NCBI GenBank assembly: GCA_963971305.1
Contig: CAXARO010001764.1
Coordinates: 17,486 to 81,485, forward strand
Reading direction: 5' to 3'
Length of the DNA: 64,000 bases
Source: Arcuatula senhousia
Taxonomy: Eukaryota; Mollusca; Bivalvia; Mytilida; Mytilidae
Under the pieces are notes generated by a model. The model made no database searches. It was not told the DNA's origin and saw only the letters and a list, made by a program, of their open reading frames with translations. A program made the translations under genes and the position numbers. Numbering within the stretch: position 1 is the first letter of the stretch; each line of letters begins with the position of its first letter. Shown here one piece after another: positions 49,806 through 61,057 of this stretch.

Positions 49806-49821
49806 CCCCCCCCCCCCCCCC
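49806..49821 (+). repeat. Poly(C) run, 16 bp
   Basis: An uninterrupted C16 followed by TA8. A likely length-variable site and a possible i-motif or G-quadruplex former; also error-prone in assemblies. Confidence 0.9.
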
Positions 49822-50149
49822 TAAAAAAAAATATTTTGAGGATTAAAAATTTCTGGTAATGTACACAACTACATATTATGGTGTACTAGCTACATACAAA
49901 GTTTCATAAAATTTTATTGAGTAGTTTATATTAAGAGGTGTTGTTGAGCAGAAACCATGGCCAATTTGGATTTCACATTTGGTGAGGCATAGTGAATATT
50001 TATGTTTTATGATAATTTGTTAGTACAGAAAATAATGATTAATACATGTATAAATTCACAGAAGGGTGATAATCTCAAATTGCCATGTACAAGACACAAA
50101 TCAGATGGTTCTACCACAGTAATTAATTTAGCACTGTTTCTGACTTGAT

Positions 50150-50275
50150 TCAATAATAAGAAAAGAACAATAGACGATATTGAGATGTGGAATAAGTGTA
50201 CGCGACACAACAAACATAAACAAACAGCAATTCAAAAAATCACAACGGAAAACAGCAAGCAGTCTTCAACATGAC
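50150..50275 (-). repeat. Mussel-type dispersed repeat, inverted copy
   Basis: Read on the minus strand it has GTTGAAGACTGCTTGCTG, a GTTGTGATTTTT stretch, GTGTCGCGTACACTT and CCACATCTC. Same-strand relatives are at 52185-52285 (GTTGAAGTCTGCTGTCGGTT, GTGTCGCGTACACTTAATCC) and 63220-63345. Function and class unknown. Confidence 0.5.
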
Positions 50276-50477
50276 CATAGGTCACTGCTTACCGTCTTGA
50301 ACTGGCCCAAGGTTGGTTGTGAAGGTTTATAGCACCAAACCTTCCTATTTATATTTTATTTTGATTATGTGTGCCCTTTAGAACAAAGAGTATTGCAGAT
50401 AAAGACAGGCTGTTGCTTGCTTAAACCTTCAGCTCATTTAGCTCATAAAAGTCTCAATTGAGACAAAGTTGTCTGAT

Positions 50478-50527
50478 GACTCCTGGGTTGCCGAGTGGTC
50501 TAAGGCGCTGGTTTAAAAACCACGTGC
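50478..50527 (+). pseudogene. tRNA-Leu-like 5' fragment
   Basis: The stretch GGTTGCCGAGTGGTCTAAGG followed by CGCTGG matches the D-arm and A box of eukaryotic tRNA-Leu, and TTTAAAA at the expected anticodon-loop position would fit a UAA anticodon. The variable arm, T-arm and B box (GGTTCGA) are absent downstream. It is probably a tRNA fragment or the head of a tRNA-derived SINE rather than a working tRNA. Confidence 0.5.
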
Positions 50528-50869
50528 ACATTATCATAGACCTGTATATTAAATAGATTTGCAACTTGTTAATTGTCCAGTATATGTGTGAAAATATCAC
50601 TGGTTTATAAATGAGAGTTTGTTTATTTTGCTAACTACATTTATGTCTTTCTATGGAATCAACCAGAATAAATTGCATTAAACAGAAAAAAGATTAAGGA
50701 ACATCTGTGTGAAAATTTCATTTAATTTGGTTGAGGAATAAACTTTTTGTGACAATTTAAAGTGGAAACTTTACAATTTTTTGTAAAATACTGTATTTTC
50801 ATGAAAAATTGGGTAGTATGGGCTCTTTTGATACTCCTCTAAAGTGCTTAAGGTTATAAAAGTTAATTC

Positions 50870-50936
50870 TTACCCTAACCCTAATCCTAACCCTAACCCT
50901 AATTCTTACCCTAACCCTAATCCTTACCCTAACCCT
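50870..50936 (-). repeat. Interstitial telomere-like repeat
   Basis: About 67 bp of CCCTAA repeats (TTAGGG on the minus strand) with variants such as CCTTAC and AATCC. TTAGGG is the usual telomere repeat of molluscs. The short, degenerate form fits an interstitial tract, perhaps left by end-joining repair, not a chromosome end. Confidence 0.85.
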
Positions 50937-51131
50937 ATTGCCCTTTATGGACTGCTGTGTTGTGATACTCTTGTGTGGCTTATTCTGTATTGGCCTCTTG
51001 TAGACAGATTTTGATTTTGTTTGCATTTGGTGTTCTAATTTTCGTTTTCAAGTCAAACTATAATTTGATCTCTTTCTTGTTTTTCGTGTAATGTTGTATC
51101 TAAAACGCTCATATTAGCTCTTTTAAGGCTT

Positions 51132-51245
51132 AAAATGGGTGTTTTGGGGGTAAAATGGGGCTAAAATGGGTGTTTTGGGGGTAAAATGGGTAAAATAGGG
51201 GGAGAGGCAAATTGGGGGTAATTGGGGCTGCTGCTGCTGCTGCGG
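51132..51245 (+). repeat. G-rich minisatellite followed by (CTG)5
   Basis: A roughly 31-bp unit (AAAATGGGTGTTTTGGGGGT) occurs twice with decayed further copies to about 51205, then TTGGGGGTAATTGGGGC and (CTG)5 at 51227-51241. Several G3-G5 runs give weak G-quadruplex potential. Confidence 0.65.
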
Positions 51246-51303
51246 AGAAGGGGTTGGCTGCTCTTGTCGCAATAAAGGGGGAAATGGCTGTATAGGTCTT
51301 TAG

Positions 51304-51563
51304 CTCTTGAACGATATGTAACACATCTACCCTCACCTAAAATGTGGAATTGGTCACTTTGTAGTCAAGTCCTGACTGACTACTGACCAATACCATCCTT
51401 ATAACCCCAGAATCTGTGTCTAGACTTCTTAGGCTATCTAACGATATACAACAACTCTATATTAGACCTAATTTAAGGATTGGTCACTTTGTGGTCAAGT
51501 CCTGACTGACCACTGACCAATACCATCCTGATAACCCCAAAATCTGCGTCTAGACTTCTTAGG
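51304..51563 (+). repeat. Tandem duplication, 130-bp unit
   Basis: TGGTCACTTTGTAGTCAAGT at 51351 recurs at 51481 with one change, and the neighbouring text (CTGACTGACTACTGACCAAT, TCTAGACTTCTTAGGCTATC) recurs with the same 130-bp spacing. No coding sense. Confidence 0.65.
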
Positions 51564-52129
51564 CTATCTAATGACCACTGAGCATAACACAGTATATCAT
51601 CGGAAAGCCATTGTTTTAGAGAAGACAAGGCAACAAACCGGAAGGAAATCGGTCAAGGAATAACAAAGTTGCGGCTTATCAAGCTTTACAAAAGATATCA
51701 AAAGACGCCTTCTTAGAGTTATAAAAAGCGTTTTTTTCACGTTTTTGCTAGATATAAGCTCTACAAAAGTCTCAATTGGGTCAAAGCGGGAGTCAAAGTT
51801 GCTAATCAGGCTACCGGGAACCTCTTTTTCATGTTTGTTTGGTTGTTTTTTTTCTTTTTAAAGACAAAAGCTATTGTGGGTAGGGAAAACTTTTGTTTGT
51901 CAACTTTGTGTTTAGTTTTTGTGTTTTGTCTAGTAGGAATAATAATAGGGGGAAGGTTTGGGCCCAAACAAGTAGTTTAACCCCGCCACATATTGAATGC
52001 GCATGTCCTATGTCCTAAGCCAGGAATCTTTGACTAAGCTTTCGTTTGTACTTGTCTTTTTGATGTTTTCTGGGGATCTATCTGTGACTGTTTCAGGACT
52101 GGATTTGAATTATATGCATTTTATTTTTT

Positions 52130-52285
52130 ATAGACCATGGGCCAATTGCAGAACCGCAAGCAGCGCCTACTGACCTCGTTGAAGTCTGCTGTCGGTTGTC
52201 AGTTGTGGTTTTTCTGAATTGCCGCTTGATTGTGGGCTGTGTCGCGTACACTTAATCCACATCCCATTATTTTCTTCCCTTTGTT
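52130..52285 (+). repeat. Mussel-type dispersed repeat, direct copy
   Basis: Same family as 50150-50275, opposite orientation, with GAAGTCTGCTGTCGGTTGTC and GTGTCGCGTACACTTAATCC. The bases before it (CCGCAAGCAGCGCCTACTGA) appear to belong to the repeat. Just upstream, 51978-52060 starts with ACCCCGCCACAT, another motif I recall from dispersed mussel repeats. Between 52285 and 53450 I see no gene. Confidence 0.45.
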
Positions 52286-53454
52286 ACACTAACGTTAAGA
52301 TCTACTGACTAAGACGGATGCAAAGTGATGGTTTAAGCTGATCTCCGGCCAGTTGAGCTTAAAAAGAACAAGAGTCTCTCGCGATCCAGTGTTACTCACC
52401 TGGTCTTCAATCATAATGGAAGTTCACTTGTAAGAAATATGCAAATGAATTTTACAGTATATCATTCTGGAAGAGCAACATTGCAGGCATTCATAAAATA
52501 TTTTTGAAGCTGCTCACCTGGTCAAAGACCTTGCAAGCTGATGACACCAACAAAATCGTTGTTCAAAGAACTTGTAAGTTTCTGACACCAACACAACCGT
52601 TGGTCGTGCGGAAACAATTTCGAACATCTTCTGCTCATTGAATTGAATCTTCGTAAGGATGATATATGGAATAACCTCACAGTCACTGTTACATGTACTT
52701 AACATACTAGTACATGACATACAACCATTATATTATATAGATAAAATTCCTTGTCAACACTTCAAATGGCTAATTTAAACCAAAACTATATCAGGAAAGT
52801 CTTAACGATTCATTAACTATAGAATCAAAAGTTAAACCAAAATCCCCGTTATGGCATGCCCCTGTCGTCGTCGTCGACGACACAATTTTCTCCGGCAATT
52901 TTCCATCATTAAATTTAATTTAAACCCCGATTCAAACATCTCTGAAACTGTTGCGTGGATTAGAACCCGGTCATGGTATTCCATAATGATAACTGATGTT
53001 AGTATTTTTACAATTGCTTCGTCACATTTACTAAAAGTAGATGATGTGGGTCAAACAACAGATACATGTATTTACAATTTTTCCGTTATTTAGTCTATCC
53101 CGAAAAAAAAAAAAACATCGCCTTGAATTTCATAATTTGAAAGCTTCTTGTGCCAATCTCGAAAAATAGACGTCTCTTGAATTTAGGTTAAAAGAATAGG
53201 CATATCAAGATCAGCATAATATTATTGATCAGATTACTAAGTTAAAGTTATTGACCTTTTTCTTGATTTTTTTCTGGATTATGCTCTAATGTTGCTCCTC
53301 GATTGTTGTCTTCACTATAGAAATTTTATGGAAGACATCTTGTGCTCGAAGACAAATACGGAATTTCTAACAGATGTTGGATTGTTTTAGGGTTTTGTTT
53401 TTGTTCTCCTTAACCGGATTTGGAACGCTGAATTGACCGTTTGCAACGCGACGG

Positions 53455-53645
53455 ATGTGTTGCATCAAGCAGGAACGACTTGTACTTCCGGAGCACCTGA
53501 GTTTACTTTTGCTGCGACATGAGTTCGCGTTGCTGATTGCTTTTCGGTTGTTTTTATGCTGTGTTTCTTTGTGATGTTTTCGTTTGTGTTTACTGGTTTT
53601 GTCTTTGCCCTGGCGGATTTTTAACATTCGAATGCCCAATCGATA
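53455..53645 (+). repeat. GCAGGAACTGCTT-type dispersed repeat, degenerate copy
   Basis: It aligns with 62830-63035 through AGCAGGAAC, TTCCGG, GTTTACTGGTTTTGTC and CACG/ATTCGAATGC. I recall less diverged relatives scattered through mussel genomes and 3' UTRs. Class uncertain. Confidence 0.5.
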
Positions 53646-53689
53646 TCACTGCTTATTGTCTTAACATCTCAGAAACTATGAATGTGAGA

Positions 53690-54165
53690 TATTAAGTGGA
53701 TCGCAATTGTCAAGTGACACCTAATGGCCGTTTTAAAGTACGCAAGAACGGAATTCATTGGTCCCCTTAACAGCTTGTTGAATAGGAAGTATGTAAACGA
53801 CAGACCTGGCATAGGAGACTCCTAACTGAAGCTGCTTACCAAATATCCGGCGAAAGTCTAGAAATAGTTGAAATCTGTTACGTAAAAAATTACATTTTTA
53901 ACCTAAAAAATTCTACGACAGCTCGTTAAACAGGAAGCAGGTAAGCAATAGACCTTGAAACGCACCTCACCGTACAAGACCCATAACTGAAGCTGCAAGA
54001 AAAATATCAAAAGCCTTAGATAAATTGTGGCTGAGAAATCTGTAACGAAAATACGTGTGACGGACGCATGGATACACCCACGCACCCACACACACAAACG
54101 GACGCCCGGCATTATTATGTCCCTGCTCCGCGTATCGGCTGGGGTGGTAGCAAAAAATAAATAGC
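53690..54165 (+). repeat. Repeat element with two degenerate units and a GACGGACG tail
   Basis: Two related units (AGGAAGTATGTAAACGACAGACC near 53785 in part, AGGAAGCAGGTAAGCAATAGACC near 53931) each continue with CTAACTGAAGCTGC or ATAACTGAAGCTGC and an AAATATC block, and end with GTGTGACGGACGCATGG. Similar elements carrying GACGGAC tails are common in bivalve intergenic DNA as I recall it. No coding sequence. Confidence 0.4.
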
Positions 54166-54170
54166 GTTTT

Positions 54171-54900
54171 ATGCCCCATGTACGAAAGTAGAGGGGCATA
54201 TAATGTTCGGGTCTGTTTGTCCGTCCCTTATCCCCATATTTCAATATTCCCACTTACTGACAAATACCACAACAATCATATTGGTATGGTAGGTGCACCT
54301 ATTGATGCTTAGCACAATGCATGCTTTGGATGCTGGATGTGACCTATATTTTCCGCATGGATGACAACTTACAGAGGAATGGTTAAAGTCTATTCCCACT
54401 TACTGACAAGTGCAGTATCAACCATATTTGTATGGGAGGTGCACCTATTGATACATAGCACAATGCATTCTTCAGATGCTGGCTGTGACCTATATTTTCT
54501 TCATGAATGACCACTTATAGAAGAATGGATAAAGTCCATTCCTTCTTACTGACAAGTGTCATAGCAAACATATTGATATATGGTAGGTGCACGTATTGAT
54601 GCTAAGCACAATGCATGGTGCGGATGCTGGATGTGACCTACATTTTGCACATGGATGAACTCTTACAAAATAATGGTTAAAATTCATTCCCACTAACTGG
54701 CAAGTGCCGGTATGGTAGGTGCACCTAGTGATGCTTAGCACAATGTATACTTCGGGTGCTGGCTGTCACCTATATTTTCTGCATGAATGACCAGTTTAAG
54801 AAGAATGGTTAAAGTCCATTCCTTCTTACTGACACAGCAACCATATTGGTATGGTAGGTGCACCTAGTGATGCTTTAGTGATTGCAGAAAAAATAAAAGT
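54171..54900 (+). mobile_element. ATGCCCC-type repeat element, second copy
   Basis: The 5' hairpin is clean (ATGCCCC 54171-54177, GGGGCAT 54193-54199), followed by ATGTTCGGGTCTGTTTGTCC and about five degenerate units of roughly 145 bp (TACTGACAA, GGTATGGTAGGTGCACCT, AGCACAATGCATG, GTGACCTATATTTTC). Same family as 45410-46320. The right end is not marked by an obvious hairpin. From here to 55550 nothing else is recognised. Confidence 0.6.
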
Positions 54901-55551
54901 TGCGAGACGGGGGATTATGACTTTTGGACATATTCTTGTTTATCTTAATTTGTCATATGGAATGAAAACTATTTCAAAAAGTTGAAAAAAATACATTGCT
55001 TTGCTTAAACTTTATCATGCTCTACAACCGTCCAAGAGAAAAGGACTTCTCATTCTGACCCTTAAAGGTCAAAAGTACCATATCTCGTGTTTTGTTTTGA
55101 AAAACGAAATATATTGTAGAAAAACAAAAGCTTTTATTTTCTTGTGCATTCAGCTGAATATGTCTACAAAAGTATTTGGTGGGTTTCAGAACTAGTTAGA
55201 TCTTTCCCTTATACTGATATGCATGGGTAATAGTCTTTTAAATGTCAAAAATTTAATTTATGCCTATAGAAGAGGTAAAAAAGGGTTGAAAGGCGGGGTA
55301 GAATTATAACTATTGTATATTGAGAAAGTTTATGCTTGCCAAACATGAACATACAATGTACGCGATACAGTGCCAATTTAAAAAAATCCAAAATGGAAAA
55401 CATCTATCCTTATTCTGGATATTGCATCACTAAATGAAACAGGTCTATGAGTTTTTCTACCCTGTTTCCAATAAGCATTTGCTGATGATAAAATACAGAC
55501 AATGAAAAGCCGGTAAGTTTTTTAAGAAATTGAATTCTTTAGAACATTGAT

Positions 55552-55557
55552 TTTATT
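55552..55557 (-). terminator. Poly(A) signal of the TRIM-like gene
   Basis: TTTATT on the plus strand is AATAAA on the minus strand, 75 bp beyond the TAG stop of the B-box gene. Confidence 0.5.
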
Positions 55558-55631
55558 GACAGTTTAATGATTTTGAAATATTTAATGTACATTTTTGTTT
55601 GCACAAGACTACTGTACATTTAGTCTAAGAA

Positions 55632-57523
55632 CTATTCATAGGAAACATCATACAGAAACGCATTTCCCGTTGAAAACTCACTGACTAATAGTTTCTTAGA
55701 TTTTTTGTCGAAATAGATACCAGTTGGATCAGATAAATCTGACTTTGAAATTATCTCTTTAAACTCCCCTCCGTCACGAGATACTGCAACAACGTTGTTT
55801 GACTTATTCCCAGAAACGAACGAAAGTCCATCGGTGTCTGTTGTTATAAATCTTGGACCCTTTAGGATAGGTTTTTTTGCCGTCCATTTTGGGCGACCGC
55901 TCATGTCAAAACACATGACACTGTCATTGTCTACATTTGTTGAAAGAATTGAATCCAGAAGAAGACAAAACAAAGATCTAAAAGAATCACACTCTATGAT
56001 TCTCAAAACATTTCCTTTCAAATCTGTTTCAATAAATTTTCCCTTTAATCTAATAAAGAATCTGTCCGTTTGAAATTCAATCCCAAAGCATTCTGTGCTT
56101 GTCTTGAAAGAAGAAACTTTATTCCCATTCAATAAATTGAAGATTCCTACTTTATAATCCCAAGCTAAGGTCACTGCCGCTTTATTGCGTTCGATGAATG
56201 TGATATCGAATGGTGGACTTGTAGTGGATAATGTGTTTAAATATTTTCCATCACCGTCGCAAACAATAATAGCGCTGTTTCTGTAATCACAAAATGCCAT
56301 TGCCCCACATGGCAGAAGTGTACATCCTTGTATTCCGATTCCTCCTTTCCCGACCGGAAGGGTAACTGTAAGCTTCTTATTAAGGCGTACACTTTTAACA
56401 GACTTTGGCACTGGCATGACAATTTGCGCCTGTTCTTTCTTTCTTACAACGAACTCAACCGTTGGTGGTATTTTTTTAGCCTTAAAGTTTCCGAACTTAG
56501 CAACCAATTCCGTAAACGATTTCATAACATCAGAAAATTCTACTTCAAAGACAATTTCTGACGACTCATCTAAAATCGAGCGTTGGAACTTCAAATCATC
56601 ACCCACGCGTCCTTCAAGTACTTTAATGCCGAGGAATGTTTGTATATTTGTAGCAAACTCCGTAATGTTTTCCAATTGCTTTTTAAATTCTTCTGCGTTA
56701 GCTTTTCTCTCTGTAAGTTTTCGAACAACTTCATCAACACGCAAGTTTATTCCATCTACTTCTTCAGAGATCTGTTCAACGAGAGCTTGTTCAATTTGAT
56801 CTAGATGCTGGTTCGCTCTTTCGCGCATTTGCCTTATTTCAGCCAACTTTGCATTGCTCTGCTTCAAAACGCTGGCTTTGCTTGCGGTTCTATTTTCTAT
56901 GATAGCATCAAAGTTCTTTATGACGTCCTCCAACGCATGTTTAACTTCTTCGAAAGCAGAAGAGGTCTTTACATCTTTAACAACATTTTTGATAGTTTCG
57001 TAGACGGTACACTCGTGGTGTTTTTCTATGACACACGAATGGCAACAACATTCTTGGTGACGCATACAGTACAGCTCAAATTTCTCATCGTGTTCAAGAC
57101 AACAGGTTCTTAACTCAGTTATAAAGTCTGGTAGTTTGTTGTTATCGACTAATGCAACAGTCTCGTGGGATTTAAGGAGTTTTGACGCATTATGGTGCTG
57201 AAGACATGTTTCACAAAGTGCTTCCTCGCAGTCGGGACACCATCGGACGGCATCTGATGTCACGTGACGATTAAAGCAGTTGTCACAGTGACCAGTCGGT
57301 GTGGCAGAAGCCCTAAAACAGAACAAACAAAAATACAAGACACGCATACATAATATAGAAGTCAAACAGGTCTGAAAGTAGCATAGGGGATATACCATTA
57401 AGTGTAGATTTTAAATTGAATTGCCCTTCCAAAATCCTAAGATAAAGTATTTTTTTGCGGAGTTGGACCGTGAAATTACCCTGTGGATGCGTAAGATTCA
57501 AGCTCAAGAACTTTACTTCTCAT
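55632..57523 (-). CDS. TRIM-like protein with two B-boxes, coiled coil and propeller-like C-terminus; no RING
   Basis: Two exons on the minus strand: 57523-57480 and 57312-55632 (TAG stop), 574 residues. The large exon is preceded by a clear acceptor (TTTGTTTGTTCTGTTTTAG), so the open frame upstream of 57312 is intron. A short exon reading MRSKVLELESYAST plus GG ends at a GTAATT donor and joins in phase, completing a glycine codon. B-box 1 spans about residues 24-64 (C24, C27, C40, C43, C48, C51, H54/H55, H64), B-box 2 about 86-114 (C86, H89, C97, H100, C105, C108, H113/H114). A coiled coil follows (about 122-242), then about 330-574 with spaced beta-like blocks (GAMAFCDYRNSAIIVCDGDG) resembling an NHL-type propeller. 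Bivalves carry many such TRIM-like genes, often linked to immunity or ubiquitin signalling. Without a RING it is unlikely to be an E3 ligase by itself; it may act as a scaffold. The first exon is inferred from splice signals only. Confidence 0.82.
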
Positions 57524-58030
57524 AGGAAAAGTAAAGATCGAAGGACATAATTTCTAGTAGTTGATGTTGTGCTACCCAAGACACATCTAGTGGCGAAATT
57601 CCATTAAAACTGCTATATTTACCTTAACTAGACCTTTACCCAAGGGACGTACCAACAGACTCAAAAATTTACCAAAATTGGTCATGCTTAAATATAGGTC
57701 GCGGTGACCTAATTTCTAATGCATTGTGTCGTGCTACCCAGACATATGTACTGGTAACCTATTTTATCAGTGATCCCTTATTATAAAATTTGTGGTATCC
57801 GAGATATGGGCCTTATTAATCAAAGTCGTTCATGGTAAAATACAGTACTGTAGATTGAGTCTTTAGAGGTTGCTGTAACCTAATTTTTAGTGGGTGGTGT
57901 ATGTATCGCTACACAAGACAACCAGTGGTAAAATATCATTGACCTCCATCATGTAGTACCCGAGATATGCCGACCGTAATCTAGAACTAAATCAATGTGT
58001 TACAGACGAACGGACAGACAAGGGTTAACC
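57524..58030. repeat. Degenerate tandem repeat element upstream of the TRIM-like gene
   Basis: Three loose units of roughly 120-190 bp contain GTGACCTAATTTCTAATG or variants, CTACCCAAGACA or CTACCCAGACATA, and CCGAGATATG. The end has ACAGACGAACGGACAGACAA, like tails of other bivalve repeats. Any promoter of the TRIM-like gene would lie here, but none is recognisable. Confidence 0.35.
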
Positions 58031-59242
58031 TATATTTATAAAAGTTTAAACTATATTTATAAAACTATATTCATAAAAACTAGAACTTTAGGAATAAAGT
58101 ATGAAAATGGGCCAAATGTCTTTGTAAGATTTATCTAACATTACCATAACATGCATTTTTTATAGACCAAACTCATGACACTTCTGGTCTTTCGTACATG
58201 AGGGTAAGCCGGGTGTCAAATTCTGTATCTTTGTTATTTTGACTTTAAAATTTTATTCATTAATCATTTTAGTCATTTTAGTAACCATTAAAACACTTTA
58301 ATGGTCATTTCTCAAACTCCATTTTTCATATTTAGGGACATTATTCTTTATCTGTTTAATAATTAAACAATAATAATTAAGCCTGAGTTATTTTGCGGAG
58401 GTTTTCGATTGTCTTTTTCACGTTTTTTTTAAAATTTGTTCAATTTTGAGAAACGCGTGATAATGTGCAGTTTATTGAAATTAACTAGCGTTAAAAGTGA
58501 GACTGTCAACAATCTAGAAAATACAAAATGAAAATATTTTGTAAATTACTTCCTTGTTAACAAACCGCATAACACTTAATTTCAATGTATTTAAAAAGAT
58601 TTAGGGTAATGTTATATATGCAGTTTTTAATTTACACAGTATGAGCTACACACAGCTAGATTGGATTTCAAACACTTTAATTTTTCGTTATATCATGTGT
58701 ATTACTTACATGGCATTGATCATCAACTTTTAGCCAATGTCAAGTTATGTATGGAAAGCTTTTCCTGTCAATATAAAACATTTAAGATACTGTTGTCTTT
58801 TTGAATATTTTAAGCTCAATTTGGTTCAAACGATTACGAGAACCCCGCCACATAGTGCCAGTCTGTCCGTGCGTCCGTACGTAACAAAATCAGTTTTCCG
58901 CACCTGTTTTATTCCCTTACAATTATATTTTGTATGTGAGTCAATCATAATGAGTTACAGATCAAGTGAACGTTTTGTTCTGGTCCACATATTTTTACAG
59001 GAGTTACTGGTATGGTCCTAAATTTGAACTTACAAAATTAACTGAAATTTCCAGTTTTCCGCACTTTCTAAAAACCCCTCGATCGTTGATGTTGATGTTG
59101 AACTGGATTTTGTTATGATGTTTTGCTTCTCTAATTTTTAGCAGAATTATTGGTGGTCAATATAGCGCTTTTTTAATGCCAGATCTGAACTCAAACCATT
59201 TTATTTTTTCATGATATTTAGATTTTGATTAACTATACAACC
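58031..59242. other. Non-coding, nothing recognised
   Basis: AT-rich sequence. A stretch near 58845 (ACCCCGCCACATAGTGCCAG) resembles the CCCCGCCACAT dispersed repeat. No ORF here shows convincing coding character. Confidence 0.35.
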
Positions 59243-59405
59243 CATTGGCGGATCCAGGGTGGGGGACTTGGGGGACGGTGCCCCCTTTAGGCGAAAAAAT
59301 TTGGTCGAATATATATTTAGGAAATCATTGAAGCGTGACAAAAGCGGGCCCCCTCTTTGGCCAGTCAGTGGGCCCCCTCTTTCAGAATTTCTGGATCCGC
59401 CACTG
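59243..59405. mobile_element. MITE, 163 bp, with CAGTGGCGGATCCAG-type ends
   Basis: Terminal inverted repeats CATTGGCGGATCCAG (59243-59257) and CTGGATCCGCCACTG (59391-59405), one mismatch. The interior is G-rich then C-rich, with GGGCCCCCTCTTT twice. I recall this end sequence from many invertebrate genomes; the superfamily is not certain. No target duplication is obvious. Confidence 0.75.
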
Positions 59406-59422
59406 CAACAATCTGCCTGAGA

Positions 59423-59460
59423 TTAACCAGAGATGTGCCATCTCTGTGATATCTGGTTAA
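59423..59460. other. Nested hairpin
   Basis: TTAACCAGA pairs with TCTGGTTAA, enclosing AGAGATG-TGC-CATCTCT. It lies just right of the MITE. It may be a remnant end of another element; no terminator-like role is claimed. Confidence 0.5.
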
Positions 59461-60173
59461 CAACGAAAAATCACATTGCGGCAACAGCTAACGATATCAG
59501 AGGTACTATTTAAGACAAAATACTTAAGCACTCCAGTAGACCGATATACAGACAAGTCTGTGCACCATTGCTCAATGAGGCACATTCCAAAAATCCGTCG
59601 CAATAATCTAAGGCTCCTTCCCGATACAAATTAATCCGGATTATCCCACTGCCATGTACACGTTTGTATGAAATCAATCAAGATTCTTGGTGAAAATTTC
59701 AATTTTGTATATTTCATCAAAATTTTGCTAATTTGTCGTGAAAATATCAAATTCTCTGTCTACTAGCTATAGTATTATTTTCTGAAAAAAATTGAAAGTT
59801 TTTTTTGTATAACTGGTAAGTGAAGGATAGTAGAAGTATATAGGCTATTCCATAAAAGGCGTTCTTTTTATGGTTTAATTATAATTTTGAGAACAGAAGT
59901 CACAAAGAGGTCACTGAAGCCCGGACCAGTGGTATGTGTACGGAACGTTACGGACGAGGACTGGAATTGTGAGGAGATTGCATTGGTTAGTGATTGTTTT
60001 GAAAAGATGTACCGGGATGATCATCTTATTATTAAGATTATGTCTTCACAACAATGTTGCATTTTGTGTTTCTACCGGACCCTTAGATCGAAATGAATGA
60101 GGGAGGTTTGGCGAGCCATAAAACCTAGCTTAAGGATGCTTGCTAGTCTAGTTTAGAGATTTCTGTCATTTTT
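59461..60173. other. Non-coding, nothing firm
   Basis: It holds one open stretch (59887-60096) of uncertain meaning and a possible donor, AGTG|GTATGTG, near 59931. No repeat recognised. Confidence 0.3.
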
Positions 60174-60655
60174 AGCTCACCTGGACCAAGTCCAGGTGAG
60201 CTTATACCACCACTTGGCGTCTGTCGTCGTCGTCTGTTAACAATTTTTTAAACGTAAACTTGTCCGACACTATAAGTCCAGTTGCAACCAAACTTAGTAC
60301 AGTTGTTTAGTAGCATTATGTGTACAAAAATTTCGTTCGGATTTTGGATTCGTAAACAAACATGGCCGCCATGGCTAAAAATAGAACATAGGGGTAAATT
60401 GCAATTTTTTGCTAATAACTCAAAAACAGTACCAGATATCAAAATTCTGGCAAGGATAAAAGTAACCAGCACCTCAAGATCAACCTGCCCAGAAATTTTC
60501 AAGAAGATCCAACAACCGATGAAGGAGTTATTGCCCTTTTTCTGATTTTTTTTTCAAAATTTTGCACTTATTTAGCCCTACATCTTGAAAACTATACAAG
60601 ATATTTTAAAATTTCAAATTGCGTATGATTAAGCACATCAAGATCTACATGTAGA

Positions 60656-60699
60656 GCGCCTCTGATGAGTCTTGAATAGACGAAACGCGCGTCAGGCGT
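60656..60699 (+). ncRNA. Type I hammerhead ribozyme, copy 1
   Basis: Core: CTGATGA (60662-60668), stem II GTCT/AGAC (60669-60680/1) with loop TGAAT, GAAA (60682-60685), a minimal stem III (A-U and C-G closing a GCGC loop) and GTC ending at 60693, the predicted cleavage site. Stem I is GCGCCT pairing with AGGCGT. All invariant core bases are present. The GAAACGCGCGTC form with tiny stem III is the one known from Schistosoma satellite and Penelope-like hammerheads. Confidence 0.85.
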
Positions 60700-61013
60700 A
60701 GCAAAATTTATTGTCTGGAACTTTGTTGTCATTTGTATTTCGAACACACGTGAAGGTTAGCACTGCTGGTGGAGTTTTAATTCCCCGAGGTTAACCCGCT
60801 CCGGCACCAACACTTTTGAGTTGGAGAAAACATCAAAGCTTTAAATTATCCGTCTAAATTTAAAAATTGTCAAAACCCTAAGGTTCTTCCTACCCCAGAC
60901 ATAGGTTGATTATCTTAGTAATAATTTGATTCCCCAGTTTGGTATTTTGGGTTTTACTGTTCTATGCTCTTCCTATTCATATAGTGTTTGGCATTTTCAA
61001 TATTTTTGGTAGA

Positions 61014-61057
61014 GCGCCTCTGATGAGTCTTGAATAGACGAAACGCGCGTCAGGCGT
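61014..61057 (+). ncRNA. Type I hammerhead ribozyme, copy 2
   Basis: Identical to copy 1: CTGATGA at 61020-61026, GAAA at 61040-61043, cleavage predicted after C 61051, 358 nt beyond the first site. Such minimal-stem-III hammerheads often work best as dimers, which tandem copies in one transcript could provide. Confidence 0.85.

Noticed and set aside
50478..50560. Functional tRNA-Leu gene
   Set aside because: There is no variable arm, T-arm or B box downstream and the anticodon stem is poor.
55795..57113. Plus-strand ORFs opposite the TRIM-like gene
   Set aside because: Antisense shadows of a clear coding frame with B-box cysteines; no independent support.
57313..57398. N-terminal extension of the TRIM-like frame
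   Set aside because: A strong polypyrimidine tract and TTTTAG acceptor lie between it and the B-box region, so it is read as intron.
59887..60096. Open stretch of 69 codons
   Set aside because: Composition is mildly coding-like but there is no recognised domain, no clear splice context and no neighbouring exon. Left as undecided non-coding.
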